A DNA stretch of 64,000 nucleotides from Tretioscincus oriximinensis (GCA_022410635.1 JAJVDF010000001.1:10964281-11028280); one strand, 5' to 3'. Numbered from the stretch's first letter, positions 24,701 to 36,616 are shown. The notes: generated by a model from the letters alone, not told the origin. A program made the numbers and translations.

Positions 24701-25338
24701 TTCTTTTTTACCAGAAAGCCACAGTTTACATTGGTTAGATGTAAAGGAAAACTATAGTTTGCCAGGGGGCTCATATATATATGATGCGTGAAAATAACTT
24801 CTATGTCACGTAGAAGCAAAACAGAAAGTGAAAGAAATGAACCAACAGAGGACTCTGGAGTAAAAAGAGAAAACTTGGGGAAGTAAATCTTAAGAGAGAA
24901 ACAGGTGGGGTCAAGTAAAGGTTCACACACACACCCCGCCGCCAAACAAAACCTAGAAGTTCTCACCTGAGCTGTTGTTGATTTATGAAGTGCAGGAAAA
25001 GCAAAATTGTCTCCACAAGCACTAGTTGGTCTACAAATAGGCAAAAGCTCAGAAAGAGCTCAACACCCTAAATCACTTTGGAAGCTCCAGAAAGTACTTT
25101 TAAGTTCGGGGAGGAGATGAATTTTTGCACAATTCTAGAAACAGGCACTCTTTAAGGAGTTTTGATTACAATACAAATAAAATAAAATTGTGTCCTTTGC
25201 AGTAAGTAAACAAAATCCATTCTGAAGCTTATTCCAGTTTCTTATACATGACACTTGTCCTTTGCTCCACTTTCATCAGGTAGCTAAAAAACCAAGAGCA
25301 GTTAGATCCAAGGCCTCAGTATTTGGTCTCCTGTGACA
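21780..25338. other. No gene recognised; possible RBM17 3' UTR at the right end
   Basis: 22300-22930 has coding-like minus-strand stretches without a recognised family. 23600-23800 is modestly GC-rich. A CATATATATATATG run lies near 24772. The RBM17 3' UTR must occupy the right end, of unknown length. Confidence 0.35.
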
Positions 25339-25442
25339 TCATGCTTGCTCTGCAAGATCCAAGACTCTGAATTTGTCCAGGTTGTAAAAACAAGCCTTTA
25401 CCACTCGTCCTCCAAAGTACCTTCCATTAAGGTCAACAACCG
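25339..25442 (-). CDS. RBM17: RBM17 exon 12, last coding exon
   Basis: It encodes AVVDLNGRYFGGRVVKACFY then NLDKFRVLDLAEQA and a TGA stop at 25341-25339. Arg-Tyr-Phe (376-378) is the ligand-binding motif of UHM domains. The 3' UTR continues below 25339. I see no canonical AATAAA in the first few hundred bases; candidates lie near 24560 and 24420. Confidence 0.95.
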
Positions 25443-28400
25443 CTGAAAATCAAACATGAAATATACCCATTAGACAAGATTTAGCTCTTGGCACATACAA
25501 ATGAGGTGACAGTTCGAATTTACATAGTAACAAATTTGTTAAATTATGCCAAGCAGTGTCTCAGTTCAGCTCAGACATTNCATTAATTATAACAACTCAG
25601 GGCATTTAACAATTTAATTTCTTGTACATCCAACAGCTGGGAAAATATCACTTCAAGTTGTGAATGAAGCATTTAGACAAATCTTGGTACCGTGCAAGGC
25701 TACTTGCAAAAATTATGGATTCTTTGACATGATTTGCTCTTGGGCCAATCCCTCCTTGAGAAATGATTTTAAGAAATGCTACATCTTTTCTCTTGTGAAT
25801 CTCATACCAATGTCGCCACAAAGAAGAACATAAAGAGCCCTGGTGGATTAGTACGTAGCCCATTTAGTCCAGCGCACAGAGACGATTGCTTCAGAGCATT
25901 TCCAAGCTGATGGCAACGGCAAAAATTTTCATATGCTCTTGATTCCCTGCAAATGGCCTTCAGAAGTATTCGGCCTGTCTCTCCAGCCATAGATACTTTG
26001 TTCCTCTCTATCTTTCTTAAAATCATCCAGAAATTACTTTTCTTTGTCGATTCTAACTGTCCCTGCCCGTCTGCTTCTAATATTATCTAACAGATGAAAT
26101 ATTATTTCTCTATCTACCTTTCCCACAGAGCACATGGTTTAGTATATATTTCAATCATGCCATCTCCATCGAGTAATATGGGACGGATCTAATCCTCACA
26201 AGTGGCTTTCAGGGCAGAAAGAGATTCAAATATAATTTATAAACTAGCAATTTGTTATCAAGAAATGTAATGAGTTACTGCACCTTTAATTGCCGATTCA
26301 ACTCTTTCAAATTCTAAAAAGATTCGCACAGCTTCATCATCTGGTGCACCTGGAATCTAAACCAAACACACATAATGAGGAAGATTCCTGGCAAAAGGAG
26401 GCCTCATGTTCAGAAATTCAGTAACTATAAGAGTTGGTATTAAATAAACAATCACTTGTCTCATGAAACTCAGTAGCTATTGAAAATAAGGGTTAAAGAA
26501 AAAAAAGATACACACATGATTTTAGTAAAGCTACTACATAACAATACTACCCAAACCAATTTCAGCTGTTTGTTTCTTCCATTCTTTATTTTTTCAAGAG
26601 TNATAAAGGGCATAAGACCCATGGAAATTGAGTGGAGAACCCTCTCCACCATTCTGTGTGATGTGGTGAAACCCAAAGGTCCCTCCACCCATTCCAGCTC
26701 AAACAGCTATAGGTCACGTTGTAGAATTGATTCAGTTTGGTTCCATGAAACTTTTGCATACAGTGACTAATAGAAAATAGAAAATGCAGAATTTGTGGCA
26801 GATAACAGTACTGCTCCAATACCTCAAAGATGACACACTTCCCAACTTTGCCATATTTTTCACATTCTTCCTTAGTTTCACCTTCAAGATCTTCATCAAC
26901 CTCCCCAGCTCCAACCATGTTCTGTAAGAAAGGCCAGTTGAATAGGCAGGTTCTGGATTGAGGCTACAACAGCTCCACCCCTCCCATGTATGCTTTGGCT
27001 TCCAGACGCTAAGGGACAATTCAGAACCTTAACCAAACAAATTCTGACTCTTAGTGAGGAAAAGTTAAGGTTATGAAACACCTTGCATCTGTCATCACTT
27101 TCTTCCANTGCTAAGTCAATGGAAGTATCAGGAAATCTAAATGAGAAGGTGGACAATTGTCCCACACATTTGGTCCATAACATTGTGATGTTACCCATCC
27201 AAGAACCACCGGATGAAATACAGTGTACTTACTCGAAGCAGCACCACTTTTGTGGGACACTTTAAGATCTCTGTCAAAGGATTTGAATCTGATTTCTTCG
27301 ATGAATCTGGTATTCAGAACAGAAAAAAACATTACCAGCATCTTATATAGAATGGTATAATTTATCATGCGACAGTGGAACAGGGAAGAACCCCATATTT
27401 TTTTTTCAAGTGCATTGTTCACATATCTTGAATACTGAATTAGAGGAAAATAAACCTAAGACAGGCTTTGAAGAAGATAAGATTTTTTAGACACCAAGGG
27501 AAGAAACCCTGTTCCCAAAGATGGACCATGATATGTTTCAACAAGACTTTGCATCTTCTGCTTTCTCAAAAAACGTGCATTTTTTTACTCCACAAGCACA
27601 GCTACGAAAGAAGATAAACTTACTTAAATCAAAAAGACTTATGAACAGCTAGATTAGATGTATTCTTCCTGAAATCTTCTGTGCAGTAAAGTAGAAGTTT
27701 CCCCCTACTGGCCATAGGCTAACCTAACCTAGACCTGGCTAAGAACACACTATTGTAAAAAGCCAAATCTCTATGTAAGCCTTTTTATATAGATTTTGAA
27801 TTGGGCCTTATTGATTATATCCCAGAACAGGTATCTGAAAGCTATTGCAGGCCTATAATAGTCTGGGTATGTGGATGGCAGGTCCCTATTGTGGGATATA
27901 AGCTACAATAGGTTCATTGTGCAAAGGGCCAAAGCAGAAAAGTAGGAAACTTAAGCCAGCTAAAGGGAAACCATTCTCAAAGACCAACAAATACAACTTT
28001 TTGACTGCCATGATCACTGTAGGCACACTGGCACAGTGTAGGTTCTAGAATCAACTAGAAGGCTGATACTCACTTAGCAGTTATCACTACTGGTGAGGTT
28101 AAGAATGAACATTTGCTGCTAATGACACTTTGTCACTGACAGAAGTTTTCATTTTCCAGAGGTTATCTCAACTTACCTTTATCAGCAGCATCCCCAACAA
28201 TGATCTTTCCTCCCCTTTTGCTTGTTTTCTCAACTGACAGAGCAGTGCTCAAGCCTTGCTCATGTTTCCCAAGACCCTGACCCTCTCGGAAGCCGTATTT
28301 CTGCATGATCTTGTGTGCCACAGTGCCACTGAAAACAAAACAGGGGATAAAGTGGTAATCTTCAGATGCATGAAGCAGTTTTTTTCTTTGTGTTATTTAT

Positions 28401-31400
28401 CAATTTGCCTGTCGCTTTTTTTCCCTAAGAGGCTGCAGAATTCAAACCCATAACTCTGTAGCTATCAGAGAAAAGGGGGAGGTGGCAGAAGAGTGGAAAG
28501 TGTATGTGCGAGTCTGTTGGTAGCTTCTCTTGTGGCTGGACGTTCTTTCCCAGCTGGCCTTGTAGCTGGTTGGACTGATTGTCATGATCTTGGCCACACA
28601 ATACCAGTAATGATGCCATAGGACATACACAGAGATAAATTGCCATACGCCACAGGTTTCTCGGATAAACAGTAATTTTAGATTGTCATCTGGCTGAAAA
28701 GGCAAANGTCTGAGATTTTTGAGGCGGTGAAATCCCAATGGTGGGATGGGATTGAGGAGAAGGGATGGGATTGCAAATTATGTCCTGGTTTTCAACTCTA
28801 AGATTGCATGAGATGATCTTGCCCCTTCCGGTTGTTAAGACCAGGTAGGGAAGAATAATGAGGCTAACAACAAGAAAGTAGAGAGTAGAATCCAAACCAG
28901 TAGCCTGTAAGAATAGTTTAATGACAATGAAGAAAGTAGGCATGCTACCCTTCTCCTCTCAACCCACAGCAGTGATTCTGCAACAACAGCCCAAACTGTN
29001 GTGATATGTGAATTTAACTTACTCCAAAGACACCAGTGAGACAGTGTTCTTGCTAATAGAGAGAAAAAGAANGCTGGGCTGGAGGATATAATGAGGTCCC
29101 AATTGTCTGGGAGGGGAAACGTATGGTAGGAATTCCTTACGTCCTTCAAAAACACCTATTCTCACAAAACCACCTAGTTGCATCTTCAAGCACAGTGAAG
29201 TCTTTCTGCAGCTTCTCTTCTGCACTTCTGCCCTCTACTGGCAAACTTATGGGAAGCACTAATCCATCAGAAACACACACCCCATATTTGCAAGGAAGGA
29301 ATTGCTGGGCCCTGACGGCGAGCGAGGTCTCTCAGGCTCATCATACATTGGAGGAGGAATGGCTGCTTTGGAAGAAGAACCACGTGAGGGCCTTGACTCT
29401 TCTTCATAGGGGAATGAAGATACAGCTGTAAGGAGAGTGTATGCATTCTGTTAAGTCAAACTTTTATTTGCATGAGTGNGTGAACTTAATCTTAGAATAA
29501 ACTGTTACATCTGCCAACTTCAGTCACCTTGCCAAGTGTCCTAACAGGGTGACAGCAAGTGCTTTCGACCCTAACAAAGAGAACTGGTCACCACGACCTG
29601 CACAAGCAGAACAGATACTGTTTAAATACACCCGCTAATTTTAGGAGAGATTTGCCAACAGCTTGTCCATATTAAGATCAATGTGTTCTTGCAACCTAAT
29701 TGTCTGTCCAGCTTAAAACTTTTCTGCAACCATTAGGTGGAAGGGGAAGTTTAAATTGCAGATAAAATGCCAACTATACCTTTTCACATTTACGTGGATG
29801 TACTTATACAGGCTTATGTGACAACAGTTCTCACACACCCAAANTGTGAACCGGCAAAGCACGATCATCACAAGAATATAAATGGAATCCTGGTGGACCA
29901 GACCATAGCTCATCTAGTTCAGTATACCTTGCCCTACACAGTGGCNCATAATTCGTTTAGATTGAAAACAGGCAGGATGCCTCTAAATGCTAACTTGAGA
30001 GAGTTAAGAGTAAGTGAAAGTTGCTCTTCCACTTCAGATACCCCAAAACAAGTAGTGGGCCACTTTGTGAGACAGGACGTTGGGAGAAGATGGGCTCCTC
30101 ATTTTCTTAAGCAATGCATGTTCAGCTGGGTCTCATTGGAAAAGGTACGTTAAAGAAGACATTTCCAAAGCTAATGAAAACTTAATTTACATACGCTCCT
30201 TGTCCTTCTCAACCAAAGATGTAGGTGGGGCAATAGCAGCTCCTCCCATACCTGTGGGGGGAAAATGACATTTAAAAAAATTCAAGGAGCATTATATATT
30301 CTTGCTAAAAAGCATTTGTTAATTTTCAGCTGCCCAAAGTCTTTGCTGTTTCTGCTTCCACAAATTAACCATCACTATTTCCTTGGCTAAATTTCTGATC
30401 ACCTGGGAAATGAATCAATTTNAAAAAATACAGGGTGCTTCAAAAAATGTATACACACTTTGAACTTCCATAGAAAATTTATTTACTGTTCTACAAAGTT
30501 AAATTTCAGGAAATTAGAAAGCTTAAAGTCCAATGTAAATAAAACGTAAATAACAAATGTTAATACTGTTCAAATCGGGAAATCCTGAAATTTAACTTTG
30601 TAGAACAGTAAATAAATTTTCTATGGAAGTTCAAAGTGTGTATACATTTTTTGAAGCACCCTGTATATTCAGATGGCTTAAGGATCAGTAGAACCAACAC
30701 CACATTCTGGGAGGTTTTTAGGTTCAGAATTTATCCCACCAACTTAGCTGATTTTGCCCTGGATCTAGCAATGGCCACCATGCCGGAAAATATGAACCCA
30801 ACCCATCCTAAATCTGGCAGAATACTATTAAAGTGGAGCATCTGTGGGGTCTGTGACAAGAAAGTGTTGTCTGACTTAGCTTCAGGTAAATATTGAATTC
30901 TGCTGAGACTGGTTGCTAGAATGTTCTTTTCAATTCAAAATGTGTTGAAGAACGAACCGCATTTGGTTTTCCTTAGTAAAGCTATGCCTAAGAAACGATC
31001 CAGTGTAAACCAACACCCATCACTTTTCTATGCACTGCTCAGTATCTGTCCCTGTGGCCATGTTGTTGCAAGGAACAGCAAAACATAAAAGAGTAATGGG
31101 AGGGGAAGACCCAGTAGCTAGATGGGCCCAGGAAATCAAGAAAGATTTCACCTGGGGTTTGGCTGATCTTTCCCTTTTTCTAGGGACTGCTGTTTTTAAC
31201 ATGTCTATTTTGTATTCTGTTTTTATTTTGTTAACTGTCTGAAGACATTCTGGTATAGGGCAGGACAGAAAGAAATCAATCAGTCTTTGAAGTGCTATGA
31301 GACCTCTCTTGCTAAAAATTCAAAACAGCCAGAAACACTTCAAAGACTAACCTAAAACAAAAGTTGTGCATTCCTGATGTATAGTAAAAAGACCAAAGTG

Positions 31401-34400
31401 GCAACTTATGCGATTCTGCACAAGTTGAAATGCTTGGTTGGAATAATCAGGCATACTAGGAATCTCTCTTCCATATTTTGAACTATTCCAAGGGGATGTT
31501 CCCTGAGGATGGGGCCTCATGTGTACCAGATTCAGCATTCAAAAGGAAAGCCCTAGCACATTTGCTGGTCTGGTGCAGAGTTGATGGTAGACTAATGAAG
31601 AAAATGTGGCCCAGTTTGAACTTCCGGAAGGTCCTGTGGAATCTGTTCTCAAAAGGCAACTACATCTTTCCACAGCAATTGCTGTTCTTGGTCCCATTTC
31701 CTCTAGAAGTAGATTTATTTTATGGTAACTGTTAGCCAATGGAACAACTCAAAGGAAATTTCTCACACATGGCTTTCTATGGCAAGCACTTTGATATGAA
31801 TGTGTCACTGTCACTAGATACCTGCCCCAAGGGACGTCAAGGGAAGAGGAAACAGGTGGTTGAAATATTGCCAGTCGGGCACCTCAGTGTCAGCAGGGGC
31901 AGAAAACAACGCTGGCTCATGTGTCATCTTTAGAGGGCCATGGATCTTAGGGTGGCAACATTACCAGCAAAAACAGAAACTAACAATATAACTCTACACA
32001 GGCAGGATCCTTACTTCTTTTCCGTCTCTCCCTTTCATAGTCTTCATCTTCATCAGAATCAGGATCTGGCCGCCGTGAAAATCCACTTGCTTCGTGCCGG
32101 TCTTTGCGTCTCCTTGAAATCAAAACAGAAATGAGAATAGTGGTACATAGTCTTGCCTAAGAAAGGCTATGCCTGTGTCACCATTCCACATTTTTGCTAA
32201 TTGATTCTACAGTCAAAATTCTTGTTTTCTTTCCTCAATCTGCATGCAATAATCATGTCAATTTCAACTTAGTAAATTTACTTTTTGTCTTCTTATAACC
32301 CAACTCAGTTTAATTGCTTTTTTAAAAATTCCTTCAAAATATGGTTTAAAAACCATTCCTATCTACTAATTGGGAAGAGTATTTTCTGCCTTTTATTTTC
32401 CCCCAGGCAAAAGCATCCCCACACTTAGTTCGGGAGCAGGATGTGTGAAAACTGTATTTTCTGTTGTTTGTGTTCCACGTACCTTACTGTCTGCCCCCCT
32501 CTCTCAAACTGCAACTGGGTAAAAACCTACAATGTGACACGCAGAATCCAGAAAAGCTAAAATGCACCATTCACANTTCCTGCAGGGATGTTTCCACAGT
32601 GCAGGAAGGATTGTGGACAGCAAGTTAAGTTTAAATCTTATTTTGTAGTGACTGAGGAATAGTGAAGCAATTAAGAATGAGACTGCACCAATGATCCAGT
32701 GTTTCCTTCTATCGTTTTATCTCTTTGTATCCAATTTTTTTAAAGAACTGGACATCATACAGAGCAAACCTCCTAATGAAAAACATAATCTATTCAATAA
32801 TAGGATGATGGTTATATAAGGTTAATATGTATAATATGCTTAATAACATGAAACCAAGCTGCCCCAAATAGTCATTTACAATCTTTGAATGAAACCTATA
32901 CAATGAACACAAGGCAATTGTGGTTTATTCTGCAATAATCTCAAAGCAGCCTTACATACACAAAGTCACAAATGTTAGCAATGGGATTAAATAAATACAG
33001 AATCCCAGAATTAAGCCTGTGGTTGAAATGGCCATAAAAATGAGCTATTGGGTTACAGAGTTAAAAGCCCATGATAGAAATATATATAAAAATAATATTC
33101 CTGCTTACCAAATGACTTGTAACCAAAATGACTTTAAGATCAAATTAAAACCCTGTGGCTTAATCAACTCACTTCTCTCTTTCTTCAATTTCCTTCTGCC
33201 TCTCCAACTCACGCTGCCTTTGCCTTTCTTCCCTCTGGCGCTTTACGACCTTCTCATAATCATTAGGGAACATGGGATCGTACTCATCCGCCAAAGGAAT
33301 CAGCACATCTCCTGCGGAAAAGCCACTGGGTACAGGATCCTGAGATTCAAATGGGAACACAACAGGTTTAAGAGGAAAAAAAAATCCCTAAAACTGCAAC
33401 CAGGAAGAGACTGCCTGAATACTCAGGTTAATTTGCTATCAAAAATCTTCTTTTTTCCAAACTTGGTCTCACTCCAATCAGTGCTTGCAATGATACACAA
33501 TGGCATTCATTACATAGCATCATTTTGAATATGAGAGAACTCTAAAATAGGGGCAGACTCAACTGTAGCTTTCTAGATGTTGCTGAATGCTAATTTCCAG
33601 GAGCACAGAATGCTGGAAGTTGCACTTCAAAATCATTTGAATGGCAGCTCCCCAAACTCCCTGCTCTAAATAGAGGAAGGAGGTGGTTTCCCTGAGAAAG
33701 AGGCAGCACCAACTATCTGCTTATTTCCATCCTCACACTGTACCAAAGCACAACAGAAATACCACTACTATATCTTTGCAATTTCATTGTCCTTTTATTT
33801 CTGTTCCCTATTTTACACAATGGCTAAAGCAACCTGCTTTTCAGACTGCTTTTGGTTTTATTTCAATATAATGTTTCTTGCCAATAGGATTAGAAGATTC
33901 CTTTGGTAATTGTTTAGAAAAGATTAGAGAAGTCTTTAAAATTTACACAAAGCCTAAGCAGAATTTGAAGCAGCTGATTTTGCAAAAACAATCCATCTTG
34001 GGTATAGGAACAAGATATAAATATGTAAATAAATATTCCTAGGATACTGCAACTACTTNGTTCCCCAGGAACTTGCATTGGTGACTTGCCGGTTGACTTT
34101 TTCCCTCCAGATCTTCAGTCAATGAAATTTACTGCCAGTGATGGTGAAAGTAACCATCTACTAGAATGAATGTTTAGGTATAGCACCCAGATCGGAAAGA
34201 AAGACAGAATGTTTTTTAAATGTCAGTTGCAGGAATTTGAGAGCAGGTGAATGTTTTGCCCTCATCTTCTTCTGGAAATGCCCCAAAGCAATTGTTGGGC
34301 CTTGTATGATAAAAGCTGCTAAACTAAATGGACTGTGGTTCAATCCAGCAGGGCTCCTTTTATGCTATTTATGTTCATATGGCATCACAAGATGTCTGTG

Positions 34401-36616
34401 ACAATGCAATAACTTGGCACTTGTATTCTGAGAAAAAAATCTAAAAAAAATCTCTCATGAATTGAACAAATGGCCTTCTGCATACATTTCTTCTACCCAA
34501 TAATTCCCCTCCCACTTAGCTTACCTCTGAGCAATTCAAATCCTACCTTCAAACCAGCTGCCACATGGGGTGGCGTATCTACAATTTGTCGCTCATCAGA
34601 AATATTGCCACGCTTTAAGTCAATCACTGGAGCAAGAACAGTGCTTTGTTTTGACCGCTGACTCTATGAAAAAGTACCACCACCATAATGTAAATGTACA
34701 GGGAGAAGATGCTTAACTCAGCATTAAACTATTTATTCCTCAACTTGTGTTATTTGTATGATACTTCTCTTCCCACCACTCTTACACCCTTTGCTTTAAA
34801 AAACTCTTTGTTACCCGAAACAATTCTATTACAGAATATTATAATAAACTATCATAATTACAGCACTGTACATTACTAAAATGTCCCTGATAAACCATTT
34901 AGAGCAAGCCTTTTCTTAACATATCCTTTAAAAAAAATAGAACCAATAATATACATTCAGAAAGCCAAATTATACAAACTAGCATAATTAAAGACATTTA
35001 AAGCACTCCTATCACAATAAATATTTTGAGTTGCTCACCATTATATTGCCCTTGTAATTGCAGCAATTAATTTTTCCTCTCTGTTTTGACTTCCTCCCTA
35101 TTGCACTCTTCATTGTCAGCAGGGGAAAGAAATGGATGTTGGTAGCATATATTCTTTAGAAATCATGCATTTTAGTAAAATTATGGGGGTTTATTCATAG
35201 ACAACTAGCTGAGGTATCCCTAGATGCTTGAGTTAATAAACAAATTATTTTAAAGGGCAGTAGAAAACAATGCTTTTTAAAAAAATAATTGAAATATAAA
35301 TTATATATTCACAAATTTAAAAAACCCTGTGAAGCCACTAAAGATAATCACAAAAAGCAAAACATTCAAAGTGGCACTCAACCTTAAAGTGGTGATGGAG
35401 ACTGTTAAAGGGAACATATGGTAAACTCCTGCCCTTCCCAAGACTTCAGGTTCAGAGCAAAGAGTTGTTGCAACACAATGCACAATTATGTCATTGTCCT
35501 TCAACATACATTTTGAGTCTTNCCCTTTAGCCTTTGTAATTTCTTGCAGACAACAATCCAAACTCACTGTTTAAGAACAAGAACACTGTGTATGTTCTCA
35601 GGTTAATTATTTNGAATATATGAGGCTGAGACTTCATACACAATAGTTAGCATATTTCTTGGAATTGTGACATCTATTAAATAAAGAAAAAAGGAGTTTT
35701 GTAGTTTTGGATATGCAATCCAAAACAAAATTGAAAGCAAGCTGCAGGATCTCCCTTGATAATAATGTAGGAAAACATGTAGCTAGAAAAGATCAGTATT
35801 TGTTTTTGCCAATTTAAAACTGGTGTTGATAATTAATATGTGCAAATAAGTGTGAGTAGGTCTTCAACCAACTGTTCTTCTGAGGCCACAAGTTGATATC
35901 TCCAGGGCATAAGAAAAAGTNATTGTGTAACAAAAAACAAACTTTTGCTGCCCTTTAATCAGTTTCCAAGATGCAGAAATCAAACACCAAAATATGAATT
36001 TCAGGAAACAAAGGATAATTCTCATATTTAATTTATATGCCTAACATCTTTATCATAGTAGTCAATTTCAGCAAAATAGCTGTGTTAGTCTAGTAGAAAG
36101 CCCAGCAGCTAGCAGCACTTTGAGACTAACTTGAGTAAAGTGGGTGGCATAAGCTTTCAGACACGTCTACTTCAGCATCTGAAGAAGTAGACGTGTCTAC
36201 GAAAGCTTATGCCACCCACTTTTCTCAAGTTAGTCTCAAAGTGCTGCTAGCTCCTTTGCTGATCTTTGCATAAATCTTTCACTTTTCAACCAGTAATGAA
36301 ATACAGATGTAAATACTGTTGGAACAGAGAATTCTCCAAATTAATTTAAATTTTATTTTTACAAACTATATGCCAGGAACTGACCCTACATCTTTACATT
36401 TTTCCAGAACTTCTCCTTAAAAGTTTATCTTTGAATTCTTCCATTTTAACAATCATTGGAAACAAATATTGTATGCCATATATTTTACTATACCTTTGCT
36501 TGAGTGAGAGCTGCTTTTTTCACTTGTAATTGAGATTGCAGGAGCTTAAAGTTTTTGGACCAGCCTTCTGTTTTGGTATCACTGGTCTCCACTCCTAAAT
36601 CATCATAGAGCGACAT
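25339..36616 (-). CDS. RBM17: RBM17 (SPF45), complete coding region in 11 exons
   Basis: Splicing factor SPF45 is a nuclear spliceosome-associated protein that influences 3' splice-site choice through contacts with U2AF65, SF1 and SF3b155. The spliced reading frame is 402 aa; human is 401. It was assembled from exons 36616-36494, 34663-34547, 33339-33173, 32112-32015, 30251-30195, 29425-29281, 28328-28177, 27306-27233, 26921-26823, 26356-26284 and 25442-25339, all with GT-AG borders and unbroken phase. Domain order: conserved N-terminus MSLYDDLGVETSD; a long RE/K-rich helix (about 115-145); Pro/Ser linker; G-patch (about 236-282, GFREGQGLGKHEQG); C-terminal U2AF-homology motif (about 306-390) with the diagnostic Arg-Tyr-Phe at 376-378. 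It ends in EQA. No internal stop, frameshift or N was seen. The linker carries one extra residue relative to human. Gene identity is very secure. Confidence 0.97.
25826..26200 (-). mobile_element. CR1 3' end in the last RBM17 intron
   Basis: GAACATAAAGAGCCCTGGTG, then CTTGATTCCCTGCAAATGGC and the antisense RT end (TTTCTCTATCTACCTTTCCC). Same strand as the host gene, so it would be read in sense in the pre-mRNA. Confidence 0.7.
26284..26356 (-). CDS. RBM17: RBM17 exon 11
   Basis: It encodes IPGAPDDEAVRIFLEFERVE then SAIK, identical to human as remembered. The acceptor follows GGTTTAG and the donor is GTGCAG. Confidence 0.95.
26823..26921 (-). CDS. RBM17: RBM17 exon 10
   Basis: It encodes NMVGAGEVDEDLEGETKEEC then EKYGKVGKCVIFE, the acidic helix of the UHM that contacts ULM ligands. 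The exon is 33 whole codons with donor GTATTG. An apparent open frame continues into the intron but is not conserved. Confidence 0.95.
27233..27306 (-). CDS. RBM17: RBM17 exon 9
   Basis: It encodes DSSKKSDSNPLTEILKCPTK then VVLLR, the first beta strand (RNP2-like) of the U2AF-homology domain. The donor is GTAAGT. Confidence 0.95.
27795..27925. repeat. Small fold-back repeat family member
   Basis: GGGCCTTATTGATTATATCC with an inverted CCTATTGTGGGATATAAGCT about 90 bp later. It lies in an RBM17 intron and belongs to the same unclassified family as the 45-47 kb copies. Confidence 0.5.
28177..28328 (-). CDS. RBM17: RBM17 exon 8, G-patch
   Basis: It encodes GTVAHKIMQKYGFREGQGLG, KHEQGLSTALSVEKTSKRGG and KIIVGDAADK: the glycine-rich G-patch with its characteristic spacing. 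The donor is GTAAGT. Confidence 0.95.
29281..29425 (-). CDS. RBM17: RBM17 exon 7, variable linker
   Basis: It encodes PVSSFPYEEESRPSRGSSSK, then AAIPPPMYDEPERPRSPSGP and SNSFLANM. Its start differs from the human ELPRDFPY at the same length, and SRPSRGSSSK is one residue longer than the human SRPRSQSSK. The acceptor follows CTTACAG and the donor is GTGTGT. This is the least conserved exon of the gene. Confidence 0.92.
29870..30060 (-). mobile_element. Degraded CR1 3' end in RBM17 intron
   Basis: AAGAATATAAATGGAATCCT, then CATAGCTCATCTAGTTCAGT and a decayed tail. Confidence 0.55.
30195..30251 (-). CDS. RBM17: RBM17 exon 6 (57-nt small exon)
   Basis: It encodes MGGAAIAPPTSLVEKDKE after completing a Ser codon (A|GT). 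The acceptor follows a C-rich tract (CCCCCCACAG) and the donor is GTATGT. It was found by homology and phase; it is too short to stand out as an ORF. Confidence 0.94.
30431..30663. mobile_element. Mariner-type MITE with identical 81-bp arms
   Basis: The element starts CAGGGTGCTTCAAAAAATGT and ends with the exact complement. The first 81 bases and the last 81 bases are perfect inverted copies as read. TA dinucleotides flank it (30429-30430 and 30664-30665). It has no coding capacity and lies in the RBM17 intron between exons 5 and 6. Perfect arms indicate a recent insertion or gene-conversion upkeep. Confidence 0.85.
31205..31290 (+). mobile_element. L2 3' tail fragment
   Basis: TTTATTTTGTTAACTGTCTG, then GGTATAGGGCAGGACAGAAA, a diverged L2 terminus in antisense to RBM17. 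Confidence 0.5.
32015..32112 (-). CDS. RBM17: RBM17 exon 5
   Basis: It completes Lys136 and encodes RRKDRHEASGFSRRPDPDSD followed by the acidic EDEDYERERRKR run. The last base opens the next codon. The acceptor follows TTTCAAG and the donor is GTAAGG. Confidence 0.95.
33173..33339 (-). CDS. RBM17: RBM17 exon 4
   Basis: Residues 81-135 plus two bases of codon 136. It encodes DPVPSGFSAGDVLIPLADEY, then the charged Arg/Glu/Gln-rich helix ending EIEERE. The donor is GTGAGT. Reading past the donor gives an artificial K then stop. Confidence 0.95.
33540..33668. mobile_element. hAT MITE-like fragment
   Basis: GATGTTGCTGAATGCTAATT, then CAGAATGCTGGAAGTTGCAC, resembles the ATGTTxxTGxACTxCxATTC pattern of common vertebrate hAT miniature elements. 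No target duplication was found. Confidence 0.35.
34160..34382 (+). mobile_element. CR1 3' end in RBM17 intron
   Basis: GGAAAGAAAGACAGAATG, GCCCCAAAGCAATTGTTGGG and TCCAGCAGGGCTCCTTTTAT follow the CR1 tail order, antisense to the gene. Confidence 0.7.
34547..34663 (-). CDS. RBM17: RBM17 exon 3
   Basis: Residues 42-80 (SQRSKQSTVLAPVIDLKR to HVAAGLK), phase 0 at both ends. The acceptor follows TTTTTCATAG and the donor is GTAGGA. It carries conservative changes from human (RS for RT, NISDE for GSSDD). Confidence 0.95.
36065..36262. mobile_element. Penelope-like fold-back element, copy 2
   Basis: The left arm carries the terminal tail (ATTTCAGCAAAATAGCTGTG) then CAGCTAGCAGCACTTTGAGA. The right arm is the complement ending GCTAGCTCCTTTGCTG. 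The plus-strand hammerhead-like core at 36179-36213 has a perfect GTAGAC/GTCTAC stem. The left-arm core has a small deletion. It lies in the RBM17 intron just below the ATG exon's donor. Confidence 0.6.

Noticed and set aside
26586..26918. 110-codon minus-strand frame containing RBM17 exon 10
   Set aside because: The part after CVIFE is intron read-through beyond a good donor and is replaced by IPGAPDDEAV in the spliced product.
33019..33528. 169-codon plus-strand frame
   Set aside because: It is antisense to RBM17 exon 4 and its flanks; the real gene on the other strand explains the openness.
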